A DNA stretch of 64,000 bases from a bacterium (GTDB lineage Bacteria; Chloroflexota; Anaerolineae; Caldilineales; Caldilineaceae), in NCBI GenBank assembly GCA_016124945.1, contig WGMT01000003.1:1-64000 (forward strand), in the 5' to 3' direction. The position numbers and the translations under genes were made by a program. Below are positions 36,849-45,502 of this stretch, piece by piece. The notes below the pieces were generated by a model. The model saw nothing but the letters and a program-made list of their open reading frames with translations. It did not search any database and was not told where the DNA came from. The first letter of the stretch is position 1. Every line of letters begins with the position of its first letter.

Positions 36849-36989
36849 GACGACGGACGACCGACGACAGACGACGGTGATTCGTCCAGTCTCACGCTGT
36901 TGCGGTAAATTCTCGGTGAAACAGATGCCAATATATACACAACATACTCCCTGGCGATATCGGTCGTCTGTCGTCGGTCGTCCGTCGTC
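36849..36989. repeat. Inverted heptamer array (ACGACGG), 29-bp arms
   Basis: Arms 36849-36877 and 36961-36989 match at 28 of 29 positions, with an 83-base loop. Same unit as at 34874 and 45359. It lies between two minus-strand genes. Confidence 0.92.
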
Positions 36990-37000
36990 GGTCATCTTCT

Positions 37001-37990
37001 TCACTTAGGCCAAATCGATTCCATCGCCGCCACAACTCTGTCGGTCAGGGCATCAATGTCCGGATTGATCACCTGACGGTCGGGATTGGCATCGTACCAG
37101 GCGAGGACGTCTTCGATGCCACGGGCGAAGGGTGTGGTGCAGACAAAGTCGGGGACAAGCCGCTTGATCTTGCTGTTGTCGAAGATCACGCTGTGCGTCT
37201 TATCCCCCAGCAGACCCGCGCCGATGTTGGCATCAAAGGCCGCGATCAGATCAGAGGGCACATGGACAAGCTGCGCTTCCACCCCGGCGGCCTTCGCCAC
37301 CAATTCGTAGATCTGATTCCACGTGAGCAGCTCGTCGGAGGTGATGTGGAAAACGTCGCCAATGGCGTGTGGGTTCCCCAGCAGGCCGACGAAGCCTTTG
37401 GCAAAATCGGTGTTGTGCGTCATTACCCAGAGCGACGACCCGTCCCCGTGCACGAAGACCTTCTTGCCCTGCCGCATGCGCGCCACCGTCGTCCACCCGC
37501 CGGTGATGGGCAGCAGTGTGTGATCGTAGGTGTGCGACGGGCGCACAATGGTGGCCGGGAAGCCTTCCTCGCGATAGGCGCGGGTGAGCAGGTCTTCGCA
37601 GGCGATTTTGTTACGGGAATAAAGCCATTGTGGATTGCGCAGCGGCGTCGACTCGGTAATGGGCAGCGCCGCCAGAGGCGTCTGGTAGGCCGATGCCGAG
37701 CTAATGAAGACGTACTGTCCTGTGCGGCCGCGGAAGAGTTCGAGATCGGCCTGCACCTGTTCCGGTGTAAACGCGATCCAATTGACCACGGCGTCGAAGT
37801 GGTGATCGCCCAACGCCGCCCGCGCCGAGGACGCGTCACGGATGTCGCCGATCAACACCTTCGCCCCCGCCGGTACAGGACGGTGGCTCTGTCCCCGGTT
37901 GAGCAAGTAGAGATCGATGCCCCGATCCAAAGCCAATCGCGAACAAGCCGAACTGATGATGCCGGTACCGCCGATGAAGAGGACTTTCAT
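37001..37990 (-). CDS. NAD-dependent epimerase/dehydratase-type SDR
   Basis: A 329-residue extended short-chain dehydrogenase-like protein. The dinucleotide-binding loop reads KVLFIGGTGIISSACSRLA, with an Ile-Ser where FIG is usual. The active site shows SSASAYQTP and YSRNKIACED (Tyr-x3-Lys). The C-terminal substrate domain resembles nucleotide-sugar epimerases and CSP41-like proteins (FHITSDELLTWNQIYELVA). The substrate is unknown. No sugar-pathway gene is directly adjacent. It may be a stand-alone reductase or an RNA-binding CSP41-type protein. Confidence 0.85.
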   Translation of the reverse strand: MKVLFIGGTGIISSACSRLALDRGIDLYLLNRGQSHRPVPAGAKVLIGDIRDASSARAALGDHHFDAVVNWIAFTPEQVQADLELFRGRTGQYVFISSASAYQTPLAALPITESTPLRNPQWLYSRNKIACEDLLTRAYREEGFPATIVRPSHTYDHTLLPITGGWTTVARMRQGKKVFVHGDGSSLWVMTHNTDFAKGFVGLLGNPHAIGDVFHITSDELLTWNQIYELVAKAAGVEAQLVHVPSDLIAAFDANIGAGLLGDKTHSVIFDNSKIKRLVPDFVCTTPFARGIEDVLAWYDANPDRQVINPDIDALTDRVVAAMESIWPK

Positions 37991-38018
37991 GGTGTTTTCT
38001 CCTAGAGGATAAGATCAA

Positions 38019-38109
38019 GCGATTAGGCGATCAGGCGATTAGGAGATTAGGAGATTTCAGATCGTGTACACGATCCCCAATCGCTTAATCTCTCAATCGC
38101 CCAATCTCC
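38019..38109. repeat. Inverted octamer array sharing the GTGTACAC core
   Basis: Octamers of GCGATTAG type run into TTTCAGATCGTGTACACGAT (perfect 14-bp core 38061-38074) and back out in inverted orientation (AATCGCTT, AATCTCTC, AATCGCCC). It is an imperfect relative of the 72-bp palindrome at 23163. It fills the gap between two minus-strand genes. Confidence 0.85.
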
Positions 38110-38128
38110 AATTCTTCAAGACAAATGC

Positions 38129-39574
38129 CTAACGCGCAGCCTTCCCCCGTAACGGCTCTTGCTCCGTCGGTCCAAAATCGACATTCTGTTTGAAGTTGAT
38201 GGTGATTTCGTCGCCCTCAAAGTGGATGTCAACGGTCAGGCTGAAGGGGGTTTCGTAGAAATAGAGCTTGAGCGTGTGCACGTCTTCGCTTGTCCATGCG
38301 GCGCTGCCGGCCACACGCTGTTCACCGCGCCCGTTCATGCTGGTGACGCCGAGACGCTGGCTGCCGAGTCCACAGACGATCCGGTGATCGCCCAGATCGT
38401 TGCTCAGGTGAAAGATGGTTTCTTCAACACCGAAAGCCAGGGAAATCGTGGAAATCTCGGCGTCGTTGGCCTCAATCTGATAGACCTTGCCCGAAACGTC
38501 ATCGGCCAACGGCGAGGAGGTGTCACCGGCTTGCAGCGGCAACGAGAGCGAGCTGACCGTGTCGATGAGCGTCTGCGGCGCGGCTTCATTGCCGGCCAGG
38601 GATTCGGCAGCGAAAGCGGGCACCAGATGTTCCCACACCAGATCGAGGACGGACTGCATGTTGCCCACACCCGCCGTCATGGCGAGGACGGCATCCTGTT
38701 CGGGCATCACCACACAAAACTGGCCGAAGGCGCCGTCGCCGCGGTAGGCGTTGTGACGGCAACGCCAGAATTGGTAGCCATAGCCCTGCGACCAATCGGC
38801 GTTGTCGCCGCCGCTGTTGTCGCTATGCGGGAAAGTGGCTTCTTCCACCCACGTCGCGGGGACAAGTTGCTGCCCCAGCCATTCGCCCTTTTGCAGGTAC
38901 ATCTGGCCAAAGCGGGCGATGTCCTCGGTGCGGATGCTCAACCCCCAGCCGCCCACGTTGATCCCGCGGGGGCAGCTTTCCCAGGTGGGGTTCTCGATCC
39001 CCAGTGGTTCGAAGAGGCGCGGGGTGAGGTAGTCGAGCAGCGTTTCGCCGGTCAGCTTCTGTACGATGGCCGAGAGCATGTAGGTGGCACCGCTGTTGTA
39101 GACGAAGTAAGTGCCCGGTTCATGGGTCACCGGCTGCGCCAGGAAGGCGGCGGCCCAGTTGCCGTCCTCGTTCTCCCAGAGTTTGCCGGTGGTGTCAACA
39201 TGATGGCCGGTGTTCATCGAGAGCAGGTGGTGTACGGTCATGGCGGCCAGATGCTCGTTCACATCGGCGGGCAGGTCATCGGGGAAGAACGAGATCACCT
39301 TGTCCTCGACGCTGAGCCGTCCTTCGTGAACGGCCAGGCCCACGGCGGTGGACGCAAAACTTTTGCTCAGCGAAAAGAGCACATGTGGGTACTCCGCCGC
39401 GTAAGGACGCCACCAACCTTCGGCGATCACCGCGCCGTGGCGCACAAGCAGGAAGCTGTGCAGATGTTCAATCGTCCGATCCACGGCCTGCACAAAGCCA
39501 AGGATCGCCGTCGACGGCACACCCTGCGCTTCGGGTGTGCTGCGCCGCAACGCAGTGGAAAGTTCAACAGTCAT
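38129..39574 (-). CDS. Beta-lactamase-fold serine hydrolase
   Basis: A 481-residue class-C-type serine hydrolase (penicillin-binding protein/esterase family). The nucleophile motif SLSK is at Ser68-Lys71 and the YxN motif in YFVYNSG; MTVHHLLSMNTGHH is the usual following helix. The last ~130 residues add a beta-rich DUF3471-like domain. ATG 39574 is chosen: AGGAG lies 8 bases upstream and the upstream extension is repeat-derived. There is no signal peptide, so it is probably cytoplasmic. The function could be esterase or D-amino peptidase; antibiotic resistance is not implied. Confidence 0.9.
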   Translation of the reverse strand: MTVELSTALRRSTPEAQGVPSTAILGFVQAVDRTIEHLHSFLLVRHGAVIAEGWWRPYAAEYPHVLFSLSKSFASTAVGLAVHEGRLSVEDKVISFFPDDLPADVNEHLAAMTVHHLLSMNTGHHVDTTGKLWENEDGNWAAAFLAQPVTHEPGTYFVYNSGATYMLSAIVQKLTGETLLDYLTPRLFEPLGIENPTWESCPRGINVGGWGLSIRTEDIARFGQMYLQKGEWLGQQLVPATWVEEATFPHSDNSGGDNADWSQGYGYQFWRCRHNAYRGDGAFGQFCVVMPEQDAVLAMTAGVGNMQSVLDLVWEHLVPAFAAESLAGNEAAPQTLIDTVSSLSLPLQAGDTSSPLADDVSGKVYQIEANDAEISTISLAFGVEETIFHLSNDLGDHRIVCGLGSQRLGVTSMNGRGEQRVAGSAAWTSEDVHTLKLYFYETPFSLTVDIHFEGDEITINFKQNVDFGPTEQEPLRGKAAR

Positions 39575-39752
39575 GCGGAACACTCCTGTCTGTGGGGGAA
39601 GTTGCGCCCCTGAACCAGCGGCGCAGCCAAACGCGAGAGGAAAGAGTAATATTCCAATCGTACACCCATTCCAGATGATGAGCGAATCGAGGCGTTGTGA
39701 TCTTTGCGCAGATCGTGAGGATGAGGTTAGATCGTAGACCGTTTGCGAATGC

Positions 39753-39855
39753 GATGATGGGATGATGCGTTGATCCCGTCGAGCTTCCTGTCGCAGTGTC
39801 AACATGCTCGCCGGTTCGTCTGTCGTCTGTCGTCAAATTCCATCATCCCATCATC
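39753..39855. repeat. Inverted GATGATGG repeat abutting the helicase start
   Basis: GATGATGGGATGATG (39753-39767) pairs exactly with CATCATCCCATCATC (39841-39855). The loop carries one side only of a TCGTCTG heptamer array (39817-39834). The right arm ends eight bases before the helicase ATG, leaving no room for a normal Shine-Dalgarno. Confidence 0.85.
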
Positions 39856-39863
39856 TCACCGCC

Positions 39864-41552
39864 ATGTTCATCCTCCGCGAACACCAACTACAAGCCGTTG
39901 CCGCCGCCCTGACCAAGCCTGCCGGCGGCACATTGACCGCCGTGATCCCACCCGGCGGCGGTAAGACGATCCTGGCGCTGGCGGTGCTAGATGCACTGCA
40001 CAAGGCGGGCCGCATCGACGCCGCCATTGTCTTTACGCCGCGGCTCGGTCTCTGTTCACAGTTCGAGCTGGACTGGAAGAGCGTGCGCACCAACTTTCAA
40101 CCCGAGGCCATGGGTTCGATTGTCCATCGCGAGAATGCCAGCATCGACAGCCTGCGCTCGTTCGGTTATGTCACCAGCTACCAGTCGCTCACATCAGATT
40201 CCACCGTGCACCGCCGCTTTGCCCGTCGCCGCGCCGGACGGCTGGCAATTGTGTGTGACGAGGCCCACTACCTGGGGCAGAAGCTTTACGGCAGCGGTGA
40301 AACCACCGAAGCGGCCAAGATTCTGGCGAATGTGGGCAAGTACGCCGCCTTCAAACTGGTAATGACCGGCACCCCCTACCGCGCCGACGAAAATCCAATC
40401 GTCTTCGCCGAGTACGACGATGACGGCAACATCCGCGCCGACGTGAAGATCACCTACAGCGACGGTGTGGCCCAGGGCTTCCTGCGCCCGTTCGATGCCG
40501 TCCTCTTCGATGGGACGCTCTACCAAACGCGGCGGCGTCAACGGGACGGGGCAGCGTACTACTCGCGCGAGTCGGTCGATCTGCGCTTTACCGCCCAGCA
40601 GTTGACCAAAGTCGCCACCGATCCCCAGTTCTGGCAGGTGGCGGCGCGTCATGCCTTCGAAAAAGTGAAAGAGCTCCAGGAACTTTGGCCGCGCTACTGT
40701 GGCATTGCCGGCTGCGCCACCCAGGAGCATGCCCGCGAGGTGATGGCCTACCTGGAGTCGCTGGGGGCGCGCTGTCTGCTCGCCGTCTCCGACGACAGCA
40801 ATGCGCACGAGAATCTACGTCTCTTCAAGCGCGGCGGCTGGGACATGTTGGTGACGGTGGGCATGGCCCACGTCGGCTACGACTACAAACCCATCGCCGT
40901 GGCCGCCGTCCTCAACGGGGTGCGTGAGTACAACTGGCTCGATCAGTTCACCATGCGCGCCGGGCGCATCGTACCCAACCGTCCACGCGCCGAGCAGACG
41001 GCGTGGGTCTACGGGCTGAACGACCGCGCCATGCGCCAATATGTCAATGCCAAGCGCCAAGAATCGGCCCGCGCCGTCAAAATGCGCGCCGACGAGGAAG
41101 ATCCCCAACAGGGCAGCAACCTCGGCGGCGGCAACCTGGGGCCACGTCTACTCTACAACGGGGTGGAACTGGAAGGTATCTCGGGGATCGGTTTTGATCA
41201 CAACGGCTACACCACCGATCTCGAAGAAGAGGACGAACTCGCCCACCTCACCGACAAAGAGCGGCGCGAGGCGCTGCGCCGTCGGCGGCAGGGGCTGGTC
41301 AACCAGTACGCCGCCAAACACTATGCCGGCGTCAACGGCGAGACGATCCGCAAGGTCAACGGGCTGTTGATTGCGCGCTATGGCAAATCCGTCAACCAAT
41401 GCACGCCCGAAGAACTGATCGAACAGATCGACTGGCTTGAAAAAGAACTGGGCATCGACGCCGAAGCAGCGGCAATGCAGGCGAAATCCGATGCCGAGTA
41501 CGAAGAGCGAGACCAATATGTGCAGGGTGGGTTGTTTGGAGATGATGGATGA
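39864..41552 (+). CDS. SF2 DEAH-type helicase
   Basis: A 562-residue superfamily 2 helicase related to type III restriction Res subunits. Visible motifs: Walker A AVIPPGGGKT (~28-35), motif II VCDEAHYLG (~131-136), motif III VMTGTPYRAD, and motifs V/VI in VGYDYKPIAVAAVL and DQFTMRAGRIVP. The C-terminal ~130 residues are helical and charged (KERREALRRRRQGLVNQ). No methyltransferase, nuclease or other defence partner is adjacent. There is no Shine-Dalgarno: repeat arm sequence lies directly upstream. The last residues (GDDG) and stop lie in another repeat of the same type. It may be a transferred or relic defence or repair gene. Confidence 0.88.
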   Translation: MFILREHQLQAVAAALTKPAGGTLTAVIPPGGGKTILALAVLDALHKAGRIDAAIVFTPRLGLCSQFELDWKSVRTNFQPEAMGSIVHRENASIDSLRSFGYVTSYQSLTSDSTVHRRFARRRAGRLAIVCDEAHYLGQKLYGSGETTEAAKILANVGKYAAFKLVMTGTPYRADENPIVFAEYDDDGNIRADVKITYSDGVAQGFLRPFDAVLFDGTLYQTRRRQRDGAAYYSRESVDLRFTAQQLTKVATDPQFWQVAARHAFEKVKELQELWPRYCGIAGCATQEHAREVMAYLESLGARCLLAVSDDSNAHENLRLFKRGGWDMLVTVGMAHVGYDYKPIAVAAVLNGVREYNWLDQFTMRAGRIVPNRPRAEQTAWVYGLNDRAMRQYVNAKRQESARAVKMRADEEDPQQGSNLGGGNLGPRLLYNGVELEGISGIGFDHNGYTTDLEEEDELAHLTDKERREALRRRRQGLVNQYAAKHYAGVNGETIRKVNGLLIARYGKSVNQCTPEELIEQIDWLEKELGIDAEAAAMQAKSDAEYEERDQYVQGGLFGDDG

Positions 41553-41640
41553 TGGGAAGATGGCGAATGATGTCATCCCCCACCATTATCCCCTTATCCC
41601 CTTATCCCCTTGTCCCATCATCTCATCATCCCATCATTAC
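41541..41640. repeat. Inverted octamer array spanning two gene ends
   Basis: GATGATGGATGATGGGA at 41541 faces CCATCATC/TCATCATC/CCATCATT octamers at about 41615-41638, with CCCTTATC octamers between. The C-terminal codons and stops of both convergent genes (helicase at 41552, amidohydrolase at 41626) lie inside it. Confidence 0.88.
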
Positions 41641-42468
41641 TCTGTAGACGTTCGCCGCATTCCGCCACAGATACTTCTCCGCCGCGTCCTCCCCTTTTTC
41701 CGCAAAGTAAGCTTTCACCACAGTCAGATAATCGGCGTAGGATCGTCCGCTGCGATCGCTGACGGGCCAGTTGCTGCCGTAGATCAGCTTGTCCACGCCG
41801 AAGGTTGCCCACAGCGCATCCAGCGTAGGACGGTAAAAGTCAAGTGCAGCCGGGGCAGGGGTGACAGTGCTCTGTTCCATCATGGCCGAGAGTTTCATGT
41901 AGACGTTGGGGTGGTCGGCGGCGCGTTGATAGCGATCCTGCCAGGCGGGGTTGACGGCGTTGCCGTCTACGGGCATGTGGAGGATGTGGTTGATCACAAT
42001 ACGCAGATCGGGGATTCGCTGCGCCACCGCCAGCACCGCATCCAGGTGATCGGCCTGGATCAGCACGTCAAGGGTGAGGTTGTGATCGGCCAGCATTTTG
42101 AGATCGTCCACGAAGCTGCCCTGATCGAGTTGGGCGAAGCGTTGCCCACCGCAGCGAATACCGCGGAAGAGGGGATTGGCGGCAAAACGCGCCAGTTCCG
42201 CCCCAAATTCAGGACGGTTGGGCACAACGTTGCCCACCAACCCAACAATGAAAGGATCGTCGGCAGCCAGATCGAGGATCCACTGGTTGTCTTCGAGCCA
42301 GGGGCTGGCCTCCACCACCACCGTGCCCGTCACACCCAGCGGCGCGGCCAGATCCTTAAGGTGTCCTGGCAGGACGGGGCGGTAGAGCAAGGCGTTGTCC
42401 TTGGGCGGCCAGGGGACGCCGTGGGGACGTGTGGGATCGTAGAAATGGGTGTGGGTGTCGAGAATCAT
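41626..42468 (-). CDS. Amidohydrolase-2 family hydrolase (COG3618 type)
   Basis: A 280-residue TIM-barrel metal-dependent hydrolase. The N-terminal metal motif is DTHTHFYDP; VVVEASPWLEDN, IVINHILHMP and the C-terminal YGSNWPVSD (metal Asp region) follow the COG3618 family, which includes lactonases acting on sugar or aromatic lactones. ATG 42468 is chosen since it starts directly at the MILDTHTH strand. The end YRVMMG and stop come from repeat sequence. It belongs with the catabolic minus-strand genes further on, but a toxin-antitoxin pair separates them. The substrate is unknown. Confidence 0.88.
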   Translation of the reverse strand: MILDTHTHFYDPTRPHGVPWPPKDNALLYRPVLPGHLKDLAAPLGVTGTVVVEASPWLEDNQWILDLAADDPFIVGLVGNVVPNRPEFGAELARFAANPLFRGIRCGGQRFAQLDQGSFVDDLKMLADHNLTLDVLIQADHLDAVLAVAQRIPDLRIVINHILHMPVDGNAVNPAWQDRYQRAADHPNVYMKLSAMMEQSTVTPAPAALDFYRPTLDALWATFGVDKLIYGSNWPVSDRSGRSYADYLTVVKAYFAEKGEDAAEKYLWRNAANVYRVMMG

Positions 42469-42482
42469 CTTTTCCACTTTCG

Positions 42483-42511
42483 TTGAGTGGCGTGCACGAC
42501 TGTTGTATACT
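42483..42511 (+). promoter_or_regulatory. Promoter of the VapC-type operon
   Basis: TTGAGT (42483-42488) and TATACT (42506-42511) with 17-base spacing, 41 bp upstream of the antitoxin ATG. It lies in the short divergent gap with the amidohydrolase gene. Confidence 0.6.
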
Positions 42512-42552
42512 ATCGACAAAGGTTCGTGCACAGAGGAAAGGAGCCAGTCACT

Positions 42553-42843
42553 ATGCAAGATATTCAGGAGATCAGACAATCTGTTATCGAACGGCTTGAG
42601 CAGTTACCGGCGGCGACGCTAGTTGAGGTACTGCATTACGTCGATTACTTGGTGGAGCGTACAGAGCAAACATCACCACAATTTTACACGACAGAACACG
42701 TGCAGAATCTTCCTGCAACCAACGCATTCGTCGAGTTGGCTGGTTCGTGGAGCTTTGAACCCGGTGAACTTGAAGAGATTCTGGACTACATTGAACAAAG
42801 TAAACTGGCAGAGTTAGAGGAAAAGGATGTTCTACTTGATTGA
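42553..42843 (+). CDS. Small antitoxin, DUF2281-like
   Basis: A 96-residue acidic protein. The N-terminal helix IRQSVIERLEQLPAATLVEVLHYVDYLVE resembles DUF2281-type antitoxins; the acidic C-terminus (PGELEEILDYIEQ, ELEEKDVLLD) probably blocks the toxin. AAGGAG precedes ATG 42553. It overlaps the VapC gene by 17 bases. There is no obvious classical DNA-binding motif, so autoregulation may depend on the complex. Confidence 0.8.
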   Translation: MQDIQEIRQSVIERLEQLPAATLVEVLHYVDYLVERTEQTSPQFYTTEHVQNLPATNAFVELAGSWSFEPGELEEILDYIEQSKLAELEEKDVLLD

Positions 42844-43228
42844 CACAAACCATGCATCAGCGTTTATGTCAGATCAGCAGCCAGTGACAGATCGAATTAC
42901 AGCTCAGGCAAATCTGGGAGAACGATTCTTCCTGAGCATGCCAACAGTCGGTGAGCTTTACTTCGCCGTCTTTTCCAGTAAGCGTCAGCAGCAAAACATG
43001 CTCAACCTGCGTCGCCTGCTAGAGCGAATTGCTGTACTGCCATTCGACACTTCTACGGCGCGCGAATATGGACGAATCCGCGCCGAATTGAAAGCGAAAG
43101 GACGTCCAATCCCTGGTGTGGACGCCCAGATTGCCGCCGTTGCCCGCGTACGCAACCTCACCGTCCTCACAGCCGATCGACATTTCGATTACATCGATGG
43201 GCTTGCCGTCGAGAATTGGCTTTCCTAA
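42827..43228 (+). CDS. vapC: VapC-type PIN ribonuclease toxin
   Basis: A 133-residue PIN toxin with the full acidic site: Asp6 (YLIDTNHAS), Glu43 (TVGELYFAV), Asp99 (IPGVDAQIAA) and Asp117 (LTADRHFDYI). This is the VapC pattern of ribonucleases that cut initiator tRNA or rRNA. It is translationally linked to the upstream antitoxin. Its stop overlaps the stop of the convergent dehydrogenase gene (CTAA). Confidence 0.92.
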   Translation: MFYLIDTNHASAFMSDQQPVTDRITAQANLGERFFLSMPTVGELYFAVFSSKRQQQNMLNLRRLLERIAVLPFDTSTAREYGRIRAELKAKGRPIPGVDAQIAAVARVRNLTVLTADRHFDYIDGLAVENWLS

Positions 43229-44187
43229 TACCCAATCTTCTTATCCACCACATTCCGCATCTCTTCCCCATCCTGATAACGCCGCAGGTTGTCGAGGAAG
43301 ATGGACAGGGCGCGGTCGTCGTAGTGGGGCGTCAGGCCCGAGTAGTGCGACGTGAGGATCACATTCGGCATGTCCCACAGCGGAGAATCGGCGGGCAGCG
43401 GCTCTGGATCGACCACGTCGAGGCCGGCGCCGGCGATCCAGCCTTCCGCAAGCGCCCGCACAAGGACAGCCTGATCCACGGTTTTGCCGCGCCCAATGTT
43501 GATGAAATAGGACGACGGCTTCATCGCCCGGAATTCACGTTCGCCGAACATGCCCACCGTCTCGTTGGTCAACGGCACGGTGACGACGACGAAATCGGCC
43601 TCGGGTAGCACGTCGAGCAGGTGATCGACACCGATCATGCGCGTCACCCCCTCGGCGGGGACGGACGGAGCACGGCGTACACCGATGACGGTCATATCGA
43701 GGGCAGCAGCGACACGGGCCGTCTGCTCGCCAATCGCGCCCACCCCCACAATTAGCATCGTCTTGCCGGGCAACTCAAAGAGATCATGCATGTTGGACTT
43801 GCGCCAGCGGTGCGCCACTTGATCACGAATCGCACCCTGGAAGTTGCGCGCCAGCCCAAAGAGGAAGGCGAAAATGTGCTCGGTAATGGGGATGGCGTGC
43901 ACCCCCGACGCGCTGGTGAGCACAAAATCCATCTCCGCCGCTTCAGGATGACGCATGAGCCAGTCCGCGCCCGCTCCCCACTGCTGCATCCAACGCAGGT
44001 TCGTGGCCCGGCTCAGCCAATCGCGTGGGAAGTCGCCCACCACGATCTCAATCTCCGCAAGCGCGGCTTCAACTTCATCTTCATTTTGCGTAAACAACAC
44101 ATCATACCCCGGCGCAGATTCTCGGATCTGCGCCAGGTGCTCCTCTGTCATACGGTCGGGATCGATCCCGACCAGGATGGTAGGCAA
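43225..44187 (-). CDS. D-isomer-specific 2-hydroxyacid dehydrogenase
   Basis: A 320-residue NAD(P)-dependent reductase. The Rossmann loop is MLIVGVGAIGEQTARVA; INIGRGKTVDQ carries the usual GRG, and the catalytic Arg/Glu/His set is represented by SASGVHA, VVDPEPLP and SHYSG. The family's catalytic His is followed here by Tyr. The most likely start is TTG 44187 with GGAG seven bases upstream; longer frames run into the TTTTCGA repeat. It is the last gene of the minus-strand catabolic run. Likely substrates are 2-keto/2-hydroxy acids; the exact one is unknown. Confidence 0.88.
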   Translation of the reverse strand: MPTILVGIDPDRMTEEHLAQIRESAPGYDVLFTQNEDEVEAALAEIEIVVGDFPRDWLSRATNLRWMQQWGAGADWLMRHPEAAEMDFVLTSASGVHAIPITEHIFAFLFGLARNFQGAIRDQVAHRWRKSNMHDLFELPGKTMLIVGVGAIGEQTARVAAALDMTVIGVRRAPSVPAEGVTRMIGVDHLLDVLPEADFVVVTVPLTNETVGMFGEREFRAMKPSSYFINIGRGKTVDQAVLVRALAEGWIAGAGLDVVDPEPLPADSPLWDMPNVILTSHYSGLTPHYDDRALSIFLDNLRRYQDGEEMRNVVDKKIGY

Positions 44188-44211
44188 GGGAAGTCTCCAA
44201 TCTTGGGGGAA

Positions 44212-44364
44212 TTTTCGATTTTCGATTTTCGATTTACGATTGTCGTCTAGAGAATGTGAGTGGTCAGCTTGTCTGTTCTGGTGTTTACACGACAACACCC
44301 CAGAAACAACATCACACCCTCAACACGACAATCGTAAATCGTCAATTGTTAATCGTAAATTGAC
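44212..44364. repeat. Inverted heptamer array (TTTTCGA/TTTACGA)
   Basis: GATTTACGATTGTCGT (44231-44246) pairs exactly with its complement at 44325-44340. TTTTCGA heptamers extend the left arm outward, and AATCGTAAATTG units the right. The aldo/keto reductase stop (44349) lies in the right arm. Confidence 0.88.
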
Positions 44365-45338
44365 TTGATCCGCGCCAATTCGTCTTCACTGAACGCTAGA
44401 TTCTTTAACGCGCCGACGCTGTCGTCGATCTGACTGGGGCGGCTTGCGCCAATGAGGGCCGAGGTGACGACGTCATGGCGTAGCACCCAGGCCAGCGCCA
44501 TCTGCGCCAGGGATTGGCCGCGCTGTTGGGCGATTTCGTTGAGTTGGGTCACCTGAGTGAGCTTTTCTTCGGTGATGCGGTCGGGCTTGAGGAAGCCGTG
44601 AGGCTTGGCTGCGCGTGAGTCGTCGGGGATGCCGCCCAGGTATTTGTTGGTGAGCAGTCCTTGGGCCAGGGGCGAGAAGGGAATGCAGCCAAGGCCTTCT
44701 TCGGCCAGCGTGTTGAGGAGACCGTCTTCCACCCAGCGGTTGAACATGCTGTACGAAGGCTGGTGGATCAGGCATGGTGTACCCAATTCGCGCAGGATCT
44801 GCGCCGCCTGGCGCGTCTGCTCGGGCTGGTAGTTGGAAATGCCCACATAGAGCGCCCGTCCTGAACGGACAATGTAATCCAGCGCCATCATGGTCTCTTC
44901 CAGCGGTGTTTCGGGATCGAAGCGGTGGCTGTAGTAGATGTCGACATAGTCCAGCCCCATGCGTTTGAGGCTCTGATCAAGGCTGGCGACAAGATATTTG
45001 CGCGATCCCCATTCGCCGTACGGGCCCGGCCACATGCGGTAGCCGGCTTTGGACGAGATGATCAATTCATCGCGGTAGGATGTCAGATCCTGGCGCAAGA
45101 TCTGGCCAAAGGTCTCCTCGGCAGAACCGGGAGGTGGGCCGTAGTTATTGGCCAAATCAAAGTGGGTGATGCCCAGATCAAAGGCGTGGCGGATCATGGC
45201 GCGGGCGGTTTCCAGCGTGTCCACGCCGCCGAAATTGTGCCAAAGTCCGAGCGAAATGGCGGGCAACTTCAGCCCACTGCGCCCACAGCGGTTGTAGACC
45301 ATGCCATCGTAGCGAGCGGGGGAGGGGAGGTAGGTCAT
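44349..45338 (-). CDS. Aldo/keto reductase, YghZ (GAP reductase) type
   Basis: A 329-residue NADPH-dependent reductase. The start MTYLPSPARYDGMVYNRCGRSGLKLP and LGLWHNFGG are typical of YghZ-like enzymes, known to reduce L-glyceraldehyde-3-phosphate and some aldehydes. The catalytic Asp/Tyr/Lys/His set is visible in FDLANNYGPPPGSAEE, SSKAGYRMWPGPYGEWGSRK and YYSHRFD. The final residues SIYD and the stop lie in repeat sequence. It is part of the minus-strand run with hydroxyacid, ceramidase-like and enolase-superfamily genes. Confidence 0.92.
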   Translation of the reverse strand: MTYLPSPARYDGMVYNRCGRSGLKLPAISLGLWHNFGGVDTLETARAMIRHAFDLGITHFDLANNYGPPPGSAEETFGQILRQDLTSYRDELIISSKAGYRMWPGPYGEWGSRKYLVASLDQSLKRMGLDYVDIYYSHRFDPETPLEETMMALDYIVRSGRALYVGISNYQPEQTRQAAQILRELGTPCLIHQPSYSMFNRWVEDGLLNTLAEEGLGCIPFSPLAQGLLTNKYLGGIPDDSRAAKPHGFLKPDRITEEKLTQVTQLNEIAQQRGQSLAQMALAWVLRHDVVTSALIGASRPSQIDDSVGALKNLAFSEDELARIKSIYD

Positions 45339-45358
45339 TGTTTGGGACCTTTCAAGGC

Positions 45359-45502
45359 GAGACGACAGACGACGGACGACAGACGACGCCGTCCCGTTGA
45401 CAGCGTCACATGACGGGTCTGTCTATTGGTATTGATTTTCTCTGACTGTTCCGCTTCATTGACGACAACAACCGTCGTCCGTCGTCGGTCGTCCGTCGTC
45501 TC
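45359..45502. repeat. Inverted heptamer array (ACGACGG), 30-bp arms
   Basis: Arms 45359-45388 and 45473-45502 match at 27 of 30 positions. The right arm begins immediately after the ceramidase-like stop codon (45503-45505). The loop is 84 bases and contains two TTGAC motifs. Confidence 0.9.

Noticed and set aside
38129-39574. Beta-lactam resistance gene
   Set aside because: The SLSK and YxN motifs fit the wider serine hydrolase family; there is no signal peptide and no resistance context.
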